A stretch of 64,000 nt of DNA from Agriotes lineatus (taxonomy: Eukaryota > Arthropoda > Insecta > Coleoptera > Elateridae), in NCBI GenBank assembly GCA_940337035.1, contig OW679202.1, forward strand, positions 22,831,224-22,895,223. The letters run 5' to 3'. A program made the translations under genes and the position numbers. Below the pieces are notes generated by a model that worked only from the letters and a program-made list of their open reading frames with translations, ran no database searches and was not told where the DNA came from. Below, piece by piece: positions 1 through 12,509 of the stretch (positions are counted from its first letter, which is position 1; the number at the start of each line of letters is the position of its first letter).

Positions 1-37
1 GAAAGAAGCTAGAAACTAATTATTACGAAGCCTACTA

Positions 38-763
38 CAGTCCATTTACTTGACTTCCGCACTGTCATTGTCAAATTTAAAAAAAAAAATCCTTAGATTT
101 ACTTGTATAACAACGTACATTATAGTTTGTACAGTAATTATGTTACAAAAATGTTTAAGAAGAAAAGTAAAGTTCTGCTTTAAATATTTAATTAAGTTAA
201 AATAGTCATTTAAAGGAAATCGAGTATACTCTGTTCACTCCATACGTAATTCTGAGCAGGCGTTTTTTTTTCGATGTACCAAATATTTAGTTAGTAATGT
301 CAAAATGACATTGACATTCTATAACTTGTGAAAAGTACTTCAGTTTTAGAAAAGCCATCCGTGTCATCTTGCTAAACTGAAGGAACCAGTTATTTATTTT
401 TAGCAACTTTAACTCACTTGACGAATGAAAAATGACGAACTATCAAATTTTGCTTTCATTTTGGTGATTTTTTGATGCCAAATTTCACTTAACGCCATGC
501 GCATGTAAAGCCTACTCAGAATTACCAATGGAGTAAACGGGGTTTACGTTCAATTGTAAGTTTTATGTATTTGTACTCTTCTGCATGTTACATCACAAAA
601 GTCTATAAATGTATTGGCAATAATTAATTAACTTGAAATTTGGACTATCTGACAGTTAAGAACTTGCAAGTGCTACCAATACGATAAATCAAAAATTACT
701 TGGTGATATAGTAATGGTGTCAACATACCGCCGATTTGACAATGCGGATGTCAAGTAAATGAT
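38..763. repeat. Inverted-repeat (MITE-like) region with a second nested inverted pair
   Basis: About 30 bp near 38-75 is repeated in inverted orientation near 733-763; both arms read TTTACTTGAC followed by a CCGCA-type stretch. A second inverted pair sits inside: CTCCATACGTAATTCTGAG near 239-257 and its diverged complement near 512-537. No coding sequence is seen between them. This fits one non-autonomous foldback nested in another, but no target duplication was identified. Confidence 0.4.
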
Positions 764-769
764 TATTAG

Positions 770-1985
770 GAGGAAATCGGTTCACATAGAATCAAATTGG
801 CGATTTATCATTACCGTTAGCGTAGAGTGTGCATGGATCAGACACCGCCTATCATGTGGCATTATACATTCAACTGTCACAATGGATGGGATGCGAATAT
901 TTCAATAACTTAAAAAAATATATCCGCGTAGGTACACGACCGCTTAACGGCTGTTAATAATAACCTGAGTGCAAGTCGACAAATACATACAAAGAAAATA
1001 TGTAAAGGGCTTTACTCAAAACTTCCCTCGCAAGTGGATGTTGTAAGGGTAAATATATCTTAACGTTCCTGATAATACTGAAACAATAAAAGGAAATGTT
1101 TGGTAATGCGAATTACATCAATTTTCAAATAAAGAAAAACTACCGGCTGTGGGGTTTGAACTTCAGCGCCAACAAATTCGATTTTAACGATTGACAGTAG
1201 CCCGTAAGCGAACCACCCGTTTGTTGCATGCGGCCACTGAGGACCCCTCCGCACTGCTGTGACGCGGCTGTCTAAAATAAATCCCCTCAAAGAGGAGATG
1301 CCTCTACAATGGTAATGTTAACAACAAGGCTGACGACGCCGCTGTTAATTCTTTTCAGGAAGAATATCAACGAAGATGTCGTAAATGATGCTTAACTATG
1401 CATAGGTTACCCTCTTTTGGTAATAGTATTAGAAAGTAAACAAATTAAAATCATGTATATATTATACACGCATGAAGAGACAACTATTTTATTTATCTAC
1501 AATGAATTTATTTTAATGCGCAAATGTGGTATTTCCGTTTCCATGACTTGATTGTTACTATTGGTTTCTAAGGGTACGCCATGCCATGTGTAAATGCGTT
1601 TATTTTAAAATGCAATATATGAACCGTAATTTTATTGAAAAAGAAGCATCAGAAAGAACAACAGGGCATGTAATAACCCACATACTTGCTGTAAACTGAA
1701 GTCTTTATAACATTTGATCAACAGAATTCCTTCCTCCGTAGAATATATTATGTTCTTACATACTCAATAACGTTTCCATATTGCATTTTAAAATAAATGC
1801 ATTTACACATTGCGCGTTACAATAAACTCTATGTATAAGGTATAATGTTCCATTTTGAAGTTTTGCTATTCACAGAATTAATGATTAAATATTTTCTGTT
1901 CTAAACTTTCTTTCTCTCCCTTTTCTTCTTCGTCGGCCTTTCTATCTCTTTTCTTTATCTTCGAGTGACTACTTTACGATCTTAT
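770..1985. other. Intergenic, no gene seen
   Basis: AT-rich sequence with only short chance reading frames and no recognisable protein, RNA or repeat boundary. Confidence 0.5.
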
Positions 1986-1989
1986 TAAG

Positions 1990-2520
1990 AGCTGCCCGGA
2001 AAAATTGTACAGTGCACTGGCCAAACCATTGTCAATGTTTTTTTTAACAGGAGGCTCTTTGTCTCCCAGGGCCTCTGTTGCTGTTTACCATGTTCTATTA
2101 GAAGTTAAAGTACTTCATATTTCTCCTGCTGGCATAAAATATGACCAAAGTAATTTTGGTTTTTTATTACTTTGGCCAGCTGTCTGGCATTTTTGGCAAC
2201 ACCTTTTAATTTTATTGTCATGTCCATTTAGCTAGTTCTGAGTAATCTCCCATATATCCACATATCAAAGTTTTTTAACTTTTGAGCATTGCGTCTGTGA
2301 GTGTCCAACTTTCTACTCCGTACAGAAAAATACAGGGCAACATAGGCTCTACCCATTCGCATACAAAGGATGACAGTTTGGTCGTGACTATAAAAGGCCC
2401 TCTTCATGTGCTAGCACATTGCCAGGGCAGGTTCGATGCGTATCTTGACTTCGGTAGAAGAGTTTTAATTTTCGTTGATGTTGCATCTAAGATAGACCTC
2501 TCTTGAAACGAATGAATTGC
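1990..2520 (-). pseudogene. Decayed non-LTR retrotransposon, C-terminal end of reverse transcriptase ORF
   Basis: Read on the minus strand, broken frames give the typical tail of an insect LINE polyprotein: YLRCNINEN, then KIRIE, then a frame resembling ESWTLTDAMLKKLE, then a piece like FDMWIYGRLLRTS and FGHIL. In intact relatives this is the post-thumb region following the FKYLG motif. Several frameshifts and stops separate the pieces, so it is a dead fragment. Family assignment (RTE/CR1-like) comes from remembered family patterns, not a search. Confidence 0.55.
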
Positions 2521-3179
2521 GTATTCAGTTGTATTTGTACTCCGAAAATTGCACTTCGGAAGCCAGATAAGTGGCTATCTTCTCTTGTAATTTTTCGAAT
2601 ACATATTCCGAAATATTTTTATGTTATGGCTCATTACGCTCAATGCACTCGGTGGCTGTGCTTTTCTTCGGAATTTTAAAAAGTGGATTCCAACCAGTCT
2701 GTCGGTAAGACTCCTGTATCGTATATTGTGATGAATAACCTTATTAGTGGTGTATTCAGTCCGATATTTCCTATCATTCATATCGTTAAATAAGTACTGC
2801 ATTCATTTTTCCAGTCTTCGTCGAGTTTGCCATCTGCACCTTGCAGATATCCAATAGTGGTATTTCACCGTATTCTAGACTTCTCTTTCACTTATATGTG
2901 CTTCTATCTATCTACCTTGGATAATTGCCTTTCTTTTCGCCCTTCTCTAGTCGTTTCTGTCATTCACCATCATTTTCCGGTCTTCCCCATTTCTAAACCT
3001 CATAGTTCCACCTACTTCTCGGCCTGACCCTGGATCTTCCGTTTCTCGGCGTTGTAGCGTAGCTCTATTTCAGCACCCTGTCTTCACTCATTCACGTAAG
3101 ATGTCCAAACCAGGGTAGTCTTGGTAGTTTAGTTCAAGTTCTAAGTTCATTATTTGCCTCTATTCCACTTCTTCATCTT

Positions 3180-3565
3180 GTAGTTTCAAAGCCATATATT
3201 TTCCGGAGTTTATTTTTGTCCTTCAGTCCATACATGTTTCTATACCATATGTAATCACTGGCCCGTTGACAGTTTCTTGCGATGTTTTCGTAAGGTGCTG
3301 TAGGCCATAGTAGCACATATTGCGTAATGGCACCCTTCATTATCGCTGTTGTTTTGTGTATTGATGTTTCTTCTTCTTGTTTTTTGCCTCTCCTACCTAA
3401 CCAAACGGTTTCTACGATTCTCCATCCTTCCATTTTACCTTGCGTGATAAGTTACAGGATTCTATAGTTTTGTGATCTCTTTTCAATTGTGTCCATAATT
3501 TCAAAGTTTTTGTCCAAACGTCGAAGAATGTCTGCGTTCGTCACCCTACCCAACCAAGAAATCTT
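3180..3565 (-). pseudogene. Decayed LINE C-terminal fragment
   Basis: Minus-strand frames read like the LINE tail seen at 1990-2520: VTNADILRRLDKN, IMDTIEKRSQNY, then QGKMEGWRIVETVWLGRRGK. In intact relatives these correspond to the motifs around 'VTNEEVLRRM', 'IKKRKL' and 'QGKIEGKRGxGRRR'. The fragment is short and broken by stops, with no 5' part. Confidence 0.5.
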
Positions 3566-3569
3566 TGGT

Positions 3570-4835
3570 AAATATATCTATATACCCATATTTCAAGTCT
3601 GGTTGTTTACTGTTAGCGTCTGGTCGAGCCTATTTGTCTTATTCTCAACTTGAAAAGTTTTCAACTGTTACTTATTTGGAAATAAAGACGACTGTTATTA
3701 TTATTATTTCCATAACATTGGTTTTCCCGTCATTTATTATTAAATCAACCTCCTTTGTCACTTCTAGTTTCGTAGTTACTTTAATAAGAGATGCTTCCTT
3801 CTATTATTATATGGCTCATTCCGAAGAGTGTTCCAATGGTATTGGTTTATCTAACAATACGATGTTGAAATACCAGGGGCGATAGGGAGTCGTCTTGTTT
3901 AACTCTATATTTCGTTGCTTTTCGGTGGTCGCTTTTGCAAGTACAGTTAGCTTTATGTGGGAAATCCATTTCATCCATCGTTGTCCATTGCTTATTTATG
4001 TTTACTTTATCGTAGGCGGTTTTAGAATCTATTAAGATGTGTGTTGTATTCTCAGCTTTTCTCGGTTGTTTGTTTTAATCCTTTAGCGATCTCTGATAGA
4101 CCGTTGCTACCAGCAGACAATATAAGGTTAACACTTTTACTTGAAAAAAGTAAAATTGAACTTTTAACGACTTAATAAATACTTCCTTAAGATGCTCAAC
4201 CAGTATCTTGTACGTAAAGGGTAATTTCCATCAACAATTTCTGAAAATAATCGGGGTGAACGAAGCAGTGGTAAGAGGTATTCACTAGCGAAAATTTACC
4301 GTCTGGCATTTGTGTGATTTTATCTCGCACTCTCAGTTAGTCTTGGTCTGGTTTTGACTTCTGCATGTTTGCTTTTCTGAAAGTTATGCTGTGTAGTTTG
4401 TTTTATTTATTAAATTAGTGTTTAGTTTGTCTGTGGTTTGCTGGACTTCTTCCATTGTTTGCAGTTATATATTTTGTTACACTGTTGGCCTGAGTATGTT
4501 GTCGCACTCGCCTCCATCTGCGTCTTGGTTTTTGTCTTTGTTCAATTTCGAAAATTGTCTGCCATCTTGACTATTCATAAAAATATAGAACGTATACCGT
4601 GAGACATTTGTAAAATGTTGAAGAACAACATTTATAAATAAACCTAACATCTTTTATTTGTAATAATACCAGTTTGCTGTCGCTAAACGTTAAAAACCAT
4701 AGCTATAGCGTCAAGCAAGCGGCACAGCAGGACTTGCGTACTGTCAAAAACAACAAAATTTTACAGAACTTCTAATACATAAAAGAGCATGCAACGGAGA
4801 TGATTGTATTTACAGTGTAAAAATAAATACATCAA
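3570..4835. other. Intergenic, no gene seen
   Basis: AT-rich sequence with one 106-codon plus-strand frame at 3565-3885 that is low-complexity and hydrophobic, with no recognisable domain or splice partners. Nothing else stands out. Confidence 0.45.
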
Positions 4836-4837
4836 CA

Positions 4838-5345
4838 TGAGTCAAGTATCTGGGGATAATTGTTGGACCAGTTCATGAGGTGTGGTAAACACACTGGTAA
4901 CGTATGCAACAAATTTGAAAAACTGTATATATTCTATTAAAAAAATTGGGACAAATGTTGACTTCTAAGCAACTGCTTTCGTTTTATTATGGGTTGGTGC
5001 AGTCAATAATTTCGTATGGAATTATAGGTTGGGATGGGACAGCTAGTTACTATAGAGGAATAATTCAAATAGTACAGAATATGATTTTAAAAACGATTTT
5101 ACACAAACCTCGATTATATCTAACTGAAAAATTATATCGTGAATCAACTGTTCTTTCTCTAATGCAATTACATTATCTAGAAATCTTAAAACATATTAAA
5201 AAATTTACTAGTTCTATTCCCACACACCAACACCAGTATAATACTAGAAAAAGAAATTATGCTGTCCCACATCGATAAAAAAGCACTGGTCAGAGGTCTT
5301 GCACGTACTACATACCCCATACGTATAATTGATTTCAAACATTTA
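4838..5345 (+). pseudogene. Non-LTR retrotransposon reverse transcriptase, C-terminal fragment
   Basis: A 110-codon open frame (4946-5278) reads QLLSFYYGLVQSIISYGIIG followed by WDG, then IVQNMILKTILHKP, then LYRESTVLSLMQLHYLEILK and YNTRKRN. This is the usual post-reverse-transcriptase region of Jockey/CR1-type insect LINEs. A diverged YLGIIV motif, where the polymerase domain would end, is visible upstream near 4845 in a broken frame. There is no catalytic core, endonuclease or clear 3' tail. It is a 5'-truncated dead copy. Confidence 0.7.
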
Positions 5346-5399
5346 TACTGAATCATAATATTACACTAAAAGACAAACATTTTCTCAAAATATCGACAC

Positions 5400-6815
5400 T
5401 ATTTGTAAAGAGCACGATTCTAGTGGGTTAATAATAATAATGCTGCATCATATTTTTTTCTACTCTACTGTAGCACGAAGGATTGTGGGAGTATGGATGT
5501 GTGTGTCGCCCCCACTGGATGGGGTGCATTCGGTTTGTAAGGGTGGCCATTTTTATCAGGTAAAAACTTACAAGCCTTGTGCATCTGACGGGTTCATGGG
5601 CTGGGTGTACGGTTACTAACATTGAGTCGATGCTGACCCAAAGAAAATAATTTGGGGGGGGGGGGACTAGGGGGATACATTTTTTACCCCTTCGTGGACA
5701 CATTTAATTTGAAGAAGACGTCTCGTGCGGCTTAATATTTAAATAATTATTTGTCCTTTTGATTCCTTAGCTAGCTCAATGAACGTGAAGTTCTCTTAAT
5801 ATCTCAGTTAGTGGCTTATAAAAAAATCACTATCTGCCAGAACAGGAATCTGGTTCCCTCGTGTAGTGTTGGTCGCACTAAAACCTAAGTTTAAACAATG
5901 CACAAGAACAGCCGATTTGTTTACCTTATCTAATGATTTCAAAACACAAATAAAAACACATAAAAGACCCATTTAAAAACAACAGAAATAAAAAAAAAGA
6001 TAATTAAATTGTCAACCAACCTACGTGCGATATAGCTTAAGGCTACTTGCAGGTATGTTGCAAACATACATGAACAACGTAAAACATCATCAAAAAGAAC
6101 GTCGAAATAATTGTCTTTTAAAAGAACGCAGAGGTTAAAATGTTTTTACCAAAAATGCAATGTCAAAATGGCCTGAAGCTGATACTTATTTGAGTCCGGA
6201 CCTGTTTAAATTCACGTGAAAGCTACACACATATTCGCTGATAAAACACATTCCTTCGCTTTTGAAAAAGATCGCAGTTAAACTCAACCTAATCACGCTG
6301 ACATAACAACATTTTACTTAGAACTAGCTGCTGCATACTCTTGGAAATTTCACATCTTGATTGCATCACGCGCTCCTGGCGCACATGATGCTGGAAACCC
6401 TCGATCTCATGCTGCCCTTGTAAGGGTAGTTGAGTTATCACCTTCAAAATGGATGCTTTAAATTAGCTTTTAAATATAGCATAATGAGTGTACTTACGTG
6501 TACACCCGGAAAATGCGTTTTAGGAATTTACAAACGCTGGCTTGCTGCACTTTAACATTATTTGCAGCAGACGTTGGCTACCAGGCCGCTTCGAATTAAC
6601 TTATATTGTCCTGGGCGAATTCGCGTACTATACTTTCAAGTCGAACAAATCCATGAAGCTTTCAGAAGAGGCTGCGTGCGACAGCCCTCTCTGGCGTCTT
6701 CTTTGTTAAATTAGCGTGAGTTGAGAATCCCCGCATTCCGCGTACAGTGTTTCTTGCTGCAATCACGAAAACCGAAAACACGTCCAGCGCAGGCCCGGCT
6801 TTGTAAAAATTTGGT
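5400..6815. other. Intergenic, no gene seen
   Basis: No protein-coding frame is supported. It contains a run of eleven G near 5655-5665. The minus-strand frame across that run is a low-complexity artefact. Confidence 0.45.
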
Positions 6816-6818
6816 TAA

Positions 6819-6847
6819 ATAAAATACAATACAATACAATACAATAC
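6819..6847. repeat. (AATAC)n pentanucleotide repeat
   Basis: Five copies of a TACAA/AATAC unit follow a moderately GC-rich stretch that ends in AATAAAATAC. The arrangement resembles the short-repeat 3' tail of a LINE or SINE, but no element body is recognisable upstream. Confidence 0.6.
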
Positions 6848-6849
6848 GT

Positions 6850-7650
6850 AAACGTTATCGGAGAGGGATCCAGCTGACCCGTTACAGATAGCATAATTCT
6901 CGGCCATTGTAAATCACGAATTAAAGAACAAAGTTACTTTTTACATTCCATAAAATAACATTTTTAAAATCCATCTTAGAAGTTACGTAAACTATATATT
7001 ACAAAACTACATTTTTCTGAAAAAAAATGTTTTCTACAATTATATTTTTTGACTCTTTGGGCACTTTCTACCAATGGTTTCTGCTCTGCAGCTTTTACAT
7101 AGGTGTAACATTTTTCGCAATCCATGAATGTATGAACCTTTAGTTAATTCGAAGAATGTTATTAAAAACCTGAAACCCGAAGAACGATTGCCAAACCCGA
7201 AGTCTTCGGGCCAAAATGACAGTGTTGGCAACCCTAGCTGGATGTGCTTTTCGTGGACTAAATCCGCTCAATGGGGTGGGTGCGACATATACATTCAGTG
7301 GGGATTATACTTGAAATATATTATTTTCTATCATTATTTTTTTAGAATACAAATTGTTTAAATATTTTGCTAAATCACATACAGCTGTTTTACAGCTCGG
7401 GGCGCACAAAAAACAACTTACATTGTATTGCATTACTGTATAACATTATTAAGTCAATAAAGACGTTTTCATTTTCATGCATTCATTTCATTTAACTAGT
7501 AGTTCTCGAGTTAAAGCAAAAATTGACAAAATTTTGGTTTTTAAAGTGCTCACCCTGTACCTATTTCACCAAAGGTATATTCGGTTTTGAGCCAGATAGA
7601 CATTTAATCCGCATGCAAAAATCGCCTTCCACTAATAAATAATTTTTGCG
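6850..7650. other. Intergenic, no gene seen
   Basis: AT-rich, with short overlapping frames on both strands near 7040-7360 and no domain. A CAATAAAG motif lies near 7456, without an associated gene. Confidence 0.4.
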
Positions 7651-7654
7651 CTAT

Positions 7655-7815
7655 ACCGTCAACAGATAAACGCACAGACAGACAGACAAACAGACATGTT
7701 TTTCGTCGTCTAGGGACCTTGAAACGTGAAGATCTGAAGAAATCTCAGAAGGCGATTTTTTCATGATTACAATACTGCCTTCGTCTTTTAGACAAGGGAA
7801 GTAATAGGTCGGTAG
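7655..7815 (+). repeat. Short diverged copy of the ACAGACAG-containing repeat family
   Basis: It carries an ACAGACAGACAGAC stretch, then ACATGTTTTT, then GGGACCTTGAAACGTGAAGA, then ACTGCCTTC, in the same order as the terminal part of the longer copies at 19495-20145, 45240-45888 and 53739-54345. Only the right end of the family is present and it is the most diverged copy in the window. Confidence 0.55.
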
Positions 7816-8815
7816 CGAAAAAACAAAATAAAATATGTATGACAAAACCATACTTTGACGATCGGCTTCACGTTTCCACCACGCGTTCGGCTCGACTTTC
7901 TTTGATCCGGACCGGCTTATAGTTGTTTGTTCGGCTTGCCGATCGTTTTTTTATGTCGACCGGCCTAGCCGCCTAGCCGAATTCGACATTTCCATTGCTG
8001 CATTCTTACCAATCGGCAAAGCCGATTGCGCCTATTACACTCATCTGCATCTAAAATCCGTAGTTTATTGCAGGCGCGTCACGAGATTATTCGGGAACTT
8101 ACAGATATGCGACCTTCAGGTGTCCCGCAAAAGTAAATTCAGTTTTACAACCGGTTCTTTTATTTATTTTTATTACAACGTTTACAGCTATTTGCGTTTA
8201 TACCATAAATATGACGAATGCTTGTTCAAGCCAAGTTGGAAGATAGCAAAGGTATTTATTTAACTCTGCTAGGCTTTATTCTGCCAAATTCCTGCAGTAT
8301 TTTCGTGTGCCGAGCTGCTCCTTGTGAAAAATTCTTTATTTGAGCACATATTCCCCACCTCTGAGTAGTAGCAGTTTCGTATTTGTAGTTCACCGCTGTT
8401 CCAAATCGCACAGTAAATGTATGAATAACAGACAACAGAAGACGCTTCGCAGGTCTAATTATGTAGGTATGCCAATAAGAACAGTTAAAAATATCTGTTT
8501 TGTGCGTTGGTTATATATAAAATTTAAAAACGTTTTTTATGAATCACAGGAAATTCTACTGGACCAAACAGTTCGTACTCGCCAGAGGCGGTGCACCATA
8601 AAAAGCTGCAATAGCTTTGTAAGGAATCCAATAATTTAACTTTTAAACTATCTTGGTGTTATGTTAGTTTTAATTTGTCACTAATGACATTGAAGCGTTG
8701 GAAATGATAACTTAAAAATTTATAATTAAAGGAAAGTATTAAAAATTTATAATTAAAGGAAAGTATTACAAGGGTCAGGAATTACAAGACTCATAAGTAT
8801 GTTTTTCACCAATAT
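7815..8815. other. Intergenic, no gene seen
   Basis: A locally CG-rich patch near 7860-8035 has repeated CGGCTTGCCGATCG-like words and a small hairpin (AATCGGCAAAGCCGATT). A 30-bp direct duplication containing AAAAATTTATAATTAAAGG lies near 8715-8767. No coding potential is supported. Confidence 0.4.
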
Positions 8816-8819
8816 ACAG

Positions 8820-9290
8820 AAGCCGCGTAGCGCAGTTGGGAAAGTGCTAGGCTTGCATTAAGCAAGTCCTCGGTTCGAATCCCCCGGAGGCCGGAATTTT
8901 TCCGCAGCCTTGCCGATTGGAATCGGGCTCGGTGAGACCATTCACAGTTGGGCAGCAAATTAACTGCTCTACTCAGAACGATAGACCTAAGAGATAGAGT
9001 AACAAGGTCTACACATCACCGAGACGCACACCACACACTACACATAATGGTTGCTGCGCAAGCACAAAAGGCCCGCTCCAACTCTGTAACCCGAATCCGG
9101 GGCAAGTTGAGCACTGTACCGCCAGATGCTAGCGTACGAAGCACCAGCGTCTACACCACAATAAATGCGGTTACAGATGGTATATACATAAAAAAGTATG
9201 TTTGTATGTCTGTCCTGGTCGACGAGTCGCTACTGGTAGAGCCTACTTACTGCAAATTCTCCGGCTGGACTGATTCAGCATACGCTGATG
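8820..9290 (+). mobile_element. tRNA-headed SINE
   Basis: The start has RNA polymerase III internal promoter boxes: an A box (GCGTAGCGCAGTTGGG, near 8823) and a B box (GGTTCGAATCC, near 8872), about 45 bp apart. It folds only roughly as a tRNA, because the T arm and anticodon arm are imperfect. A long unrelated body follows (CCGCAGCCTTGCC, then CGAGACGCACACC), which is what a tRNA-derived SINE shows and a tRNA gene does not. The 115-codon frame starting at 8948 lies in the SINE body. The exact 3' end is uncertain. Confidence 0.65.
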
Positions 9291-9889
9291 CATAACTACT
9301 TAACTAGCTAAAAGTAATGTAGTTTGTGTATTTTCCCTGATAATTTAATTGGCTTACTCCGGCGATGTTTTATTTGGCGTCTTGTGTGAGGCTTTTGCTA
9401 AACGCCGAAATAAGCGAATATTTACAAAACAGATACGCGAAAGAGAAACTCATTGTTTGTAAATTTCCAACGTAGTACTTTGATTGTAATTAAAACCGTG
9501 TGAATTGCTATAGAAAATTGTGTCGAAACTAGGTTAGTTCTAACTCTTATTGTAAAGGCACCTGGGGTTATTTACGCACGAAATTGTGTTTTCGCAGACG
9601 TGTGAAAAGCTGAGAATTCGCTCTAAATTAAAGCTTTGTTACTATTAACAAAATAAACACGACGACATCGCTGATAAGACGATAACGTATCTGTTAATTT
9701 TTACGTATCCCTATCGTTATAAGTCTCCTGGGTTGAAATAAGAAGCACTTCAAATATGATTTTTTTTTTAATTACTAAACTGTGCAAGATAGTATAACGT
9801 AACGTTACACTTAATCCATTAGTAAATTCGATTGTATGTGAACCCACTACGGGACGTTTCACAAAAAAATAGCAAAAGCTTTGTGTATA

Positions 9890-10989
9890 CAGTGACCGCC
9901 AAAAAGTCGGCATAATATGGGAAAAATTTGTATTTTAGATTTTTCAAAAAAACTTTATGTCAATAATTTGTGCTTGTCTAAAAAACTATTTGGCCCCTAT
10001 CATATATACCGAGTAATTTTTACTTGTCAAAATCCAAAAAATGCTATTTTTCGGAAATTAATTTAAGATTTTAATGATATTTTTTTAGAGTGCGTTATTT
10101 TTAGCTAACTGAACAATCTCAAGGCCAAAAAACACATTTTTTTAAACTTAGGCTAAAAATTAATTTTTCAGTTTTTAAATTATTTTTCAAAATGTTGCAT
10201 ACCGAGATTTTTTTTATGTGAAGACTAATTGGAAAAAATAATATAAAATGTTAATTACTTTAGATTTTTTATTAATTACCGAAAAGTAGTATGTATGTTG
10301 GCATAATTTTTACGTATTTTATGCAAGGCCCTTTTTAGGAGAAATATTTTTCTATTCTAATTAACGTCGCTTAAAGTGGCTTTTAGAAACTCTAATCTAG
10401 CCCTGTTTTTTTGTCTTTATCCAATTTACATGCTCTAAAAAATCTCTTCATTTAGGAAACTGTAAAAGTACATTTGCAGAATTGTTGTAACAGTAATTCA
10501 TAACAGGGCTAGATTAGAGTTTCTAGAAGCCATTTTAATGGATGTTAACTAGAATAGAACAATATTTCTCCTAAAAAGCGCCTTGCATAGAAAACGTAAA
10601 AATTATGCACGCATACTACTTTTAGGTAAATAATAATAAATCTAAAGAAGTAATTAACATTTTATATTATTTTTTCCTATTATAAATCCTTAGTCTTAAC
10701 ATAAAAAAATGAATTTTAATATTAAGTGTTGGTAATTGGTATGCGAAATTTTGAAAAATATTTCAAAAAATAAAAAATTAATTTTTAGCTAAAGTTAAAA
10801 AAACAGGTGGTTTCTGGCCTTGAGATTGTTCAGTTAGCTAAAAATAACACACTCTAAAAAAACTTAATTTTCTAAAAAAGTAAAAATCACTCGGTATATA
10901 TGATAGGGGCCAAATAGGTTTTTAGACAAGCACAAATTGACGTAAAAGGTTTTTTGAAAAATCAAAAATATAATGTTTGGCGGTCACTG
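9890..10989. mobile_element. 1.1-kb foldback (Tc1/mariner-type MITE) with TA target duplication
   Basis: The ends are CAGTGACCGCCAAA and its complement TTTGGCGGTCACTG, each flanked by TA (9888-9889 and 10990-10991). The inverted similarity runs through almost the whole element: the inner arms carry CTAATCTAGCCCTGTT near 10394 and its complement near 10503, with a unique loop of about 90 bp. No transposase remains. Terminal CAGT and TA duplications suggest mobilisation by a Tc1/mariner-type transposase. That assignment is inference. Confidence 0.85.
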
Positions 10990-11019
10990 TATAATTCTTC
11001 CACTGAATTTCTTAATTAG

Positions 11020-11560
11020 AAACTAAAACATGCGTTGTATCACCTGTACTCGTTTCTTTTTCGCTTTTCTTGGTCCTTACTTTTTGTTCTTTCTTGGTGG
11101 TCAAGGAGTAGTATGCAACCTTCTTCTCCCTTTTTAGGGGGATTGTGATCCTACTCTACCCTTCGTACAATTTCCCGCCATCTCTTGCTATGCCTGGCCT
11201 CGTGGGTAGTTTGGCTGATTATCAGCACCTGTTCTAGTTCTCTCATTCAGCTAATTACATAGTTCTATTTATTTTCCATTTTTGGACATAAGACTTCTCT
11301 TTCCGCTTCCAGTCTTCTCTGGATGTTGCCTCTCTCATTTATGTTGTTCCTGCTACCTTAGTGATATCATCCGACCATCTAATTTTTGGACGACCCACAC
11401 GTCTTCCTACCCTAGGTCGCCATTCGGTAATTTTTTACCCCACCTTCCAGCTCGACGTCTTGCGAGGTGTACTACCCATCTCCATTTCAGTTTACAAATT
11501 CGCGTAGTAATGTTCTAGTTATGTGTTCAAAGTATTTTAATATATGTGTTCCGACAGTTT
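11020..11560 (-). pseudogene. Decayed LINE 3' coding end
   Basis: Minus-strand broken frames resemble the conserved tail of RTE-like endonuclease-reverse transcriptases: DGRMISLR-like, then MREATSREDWKRKEKSY, preceded by a piece like GRWGKKLPNGD. Intact relatives read 'GRPxxRWxDDI' then 'W-R-A--R--W---EAY' there. Stops and frame changes show that it is non-functional. Confidence 0.5.
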
Positions 11561-12505
11561 GAAAAAGCTTGTTGAAGTTTCTTAATCTCTGCTAGTATAT
11601 TATATCAGTGGCGTCTCGTGATAATTGTATTTATGGGCACTTAATTTTTAACAATTACTAAACAAAAAATAATGATCTACATTGCGTCGATGTTTTAATT
11701 CACATATAGCAACGATTTTTAATTTTAACAATCCAAATGGAAACATCATATGCCCAAAACAAAAAGTATTCATACTCAATACAAAATGTACGCAAGTGTT
11801 AAAAAACGAAACACGATAATTTATTTAATAATGGAAAAATTAGATCCACAAATCCATTTGTTTCTCTTTTAAATGTCCCCAGAAAAAAAACTTGTAAAAT
11901 TGCGAGTTCCAACTTTATTTTGGAGGTTGAAATTTAATCCAAGTTTCTTTATTTTAAACTTTTCAGCTAACGGTAGGCTCTTAAAGTTAATGTTGAGTAT
12001 ACTTAGTTATACTATTCTTCGCTATTTTTTGTAGAAAACTGCACAAAACAACCGAAATTACCCAAGATAAATGAACAGTCTCCAACTGCAATCGATATTA
12101 TGCCTAAATTTGTCCTGCAAGAATGCAAGAGCTTCCTTGTCCGCTTGCATTCTTTTTCAATATCAAAGATTCCACATTTGTTGTATAGGCGCGCCTGTTG
12201 TCTTTATGCTCGGATCGCATTATTTTTCAGGAGCACAGTATTTATAAATAAGACAATAACCGCGCGAGTTTATCGGCTGCTTCGGCTACAACGTTGTTCA
12301 CCATTGCGTCACATTGAAACTGTGATAGCTCGATCTGCAGCGTCAGCATTTTCACCCTATATACGTTTGGGCCCTACTTCAAATCGCCCCAAACAGCTGC
12401 CAGCGGCTCGGTGCGTTGATACCAGCGAGTGTGTTGACACATAACTCACGTTATGTTGACATACTTCTTGGATCTTGTTTTACATGTTTTAAGCGGTATC
12501 TCCGA
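11560..12505. other. Intergenic, no gene seen
   Basis: A 114-codon plus frame at 12100-12444 has no recognisable domain or splice context and is not supported as a gene. No repeat boundary is seen. Confidence 0.4.
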
Positions 12506-12509
12506 ATCT

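Noticed and set aside
3565..3885. 106-codon plus-strand frame
   Set aside because: Low-complexity hydrophobic peptide, no known motif, no splice partners.
5428..5703. 91-codon minus-strand frame across an eleven-G run
   Set aside because: Proline run is read from the G tract; no supporting evidence.
8820..8895. Free-standing tRNA gene
   Set aside because: A and B boxes are present but the cloverleaf is imperfect and an unrelated body is attached; a SINE fits better.
12100..12444. 114-codon plus-strand frame
   Set aside because: No domain, no conserved pattern, and no transcript signals; chance frame.
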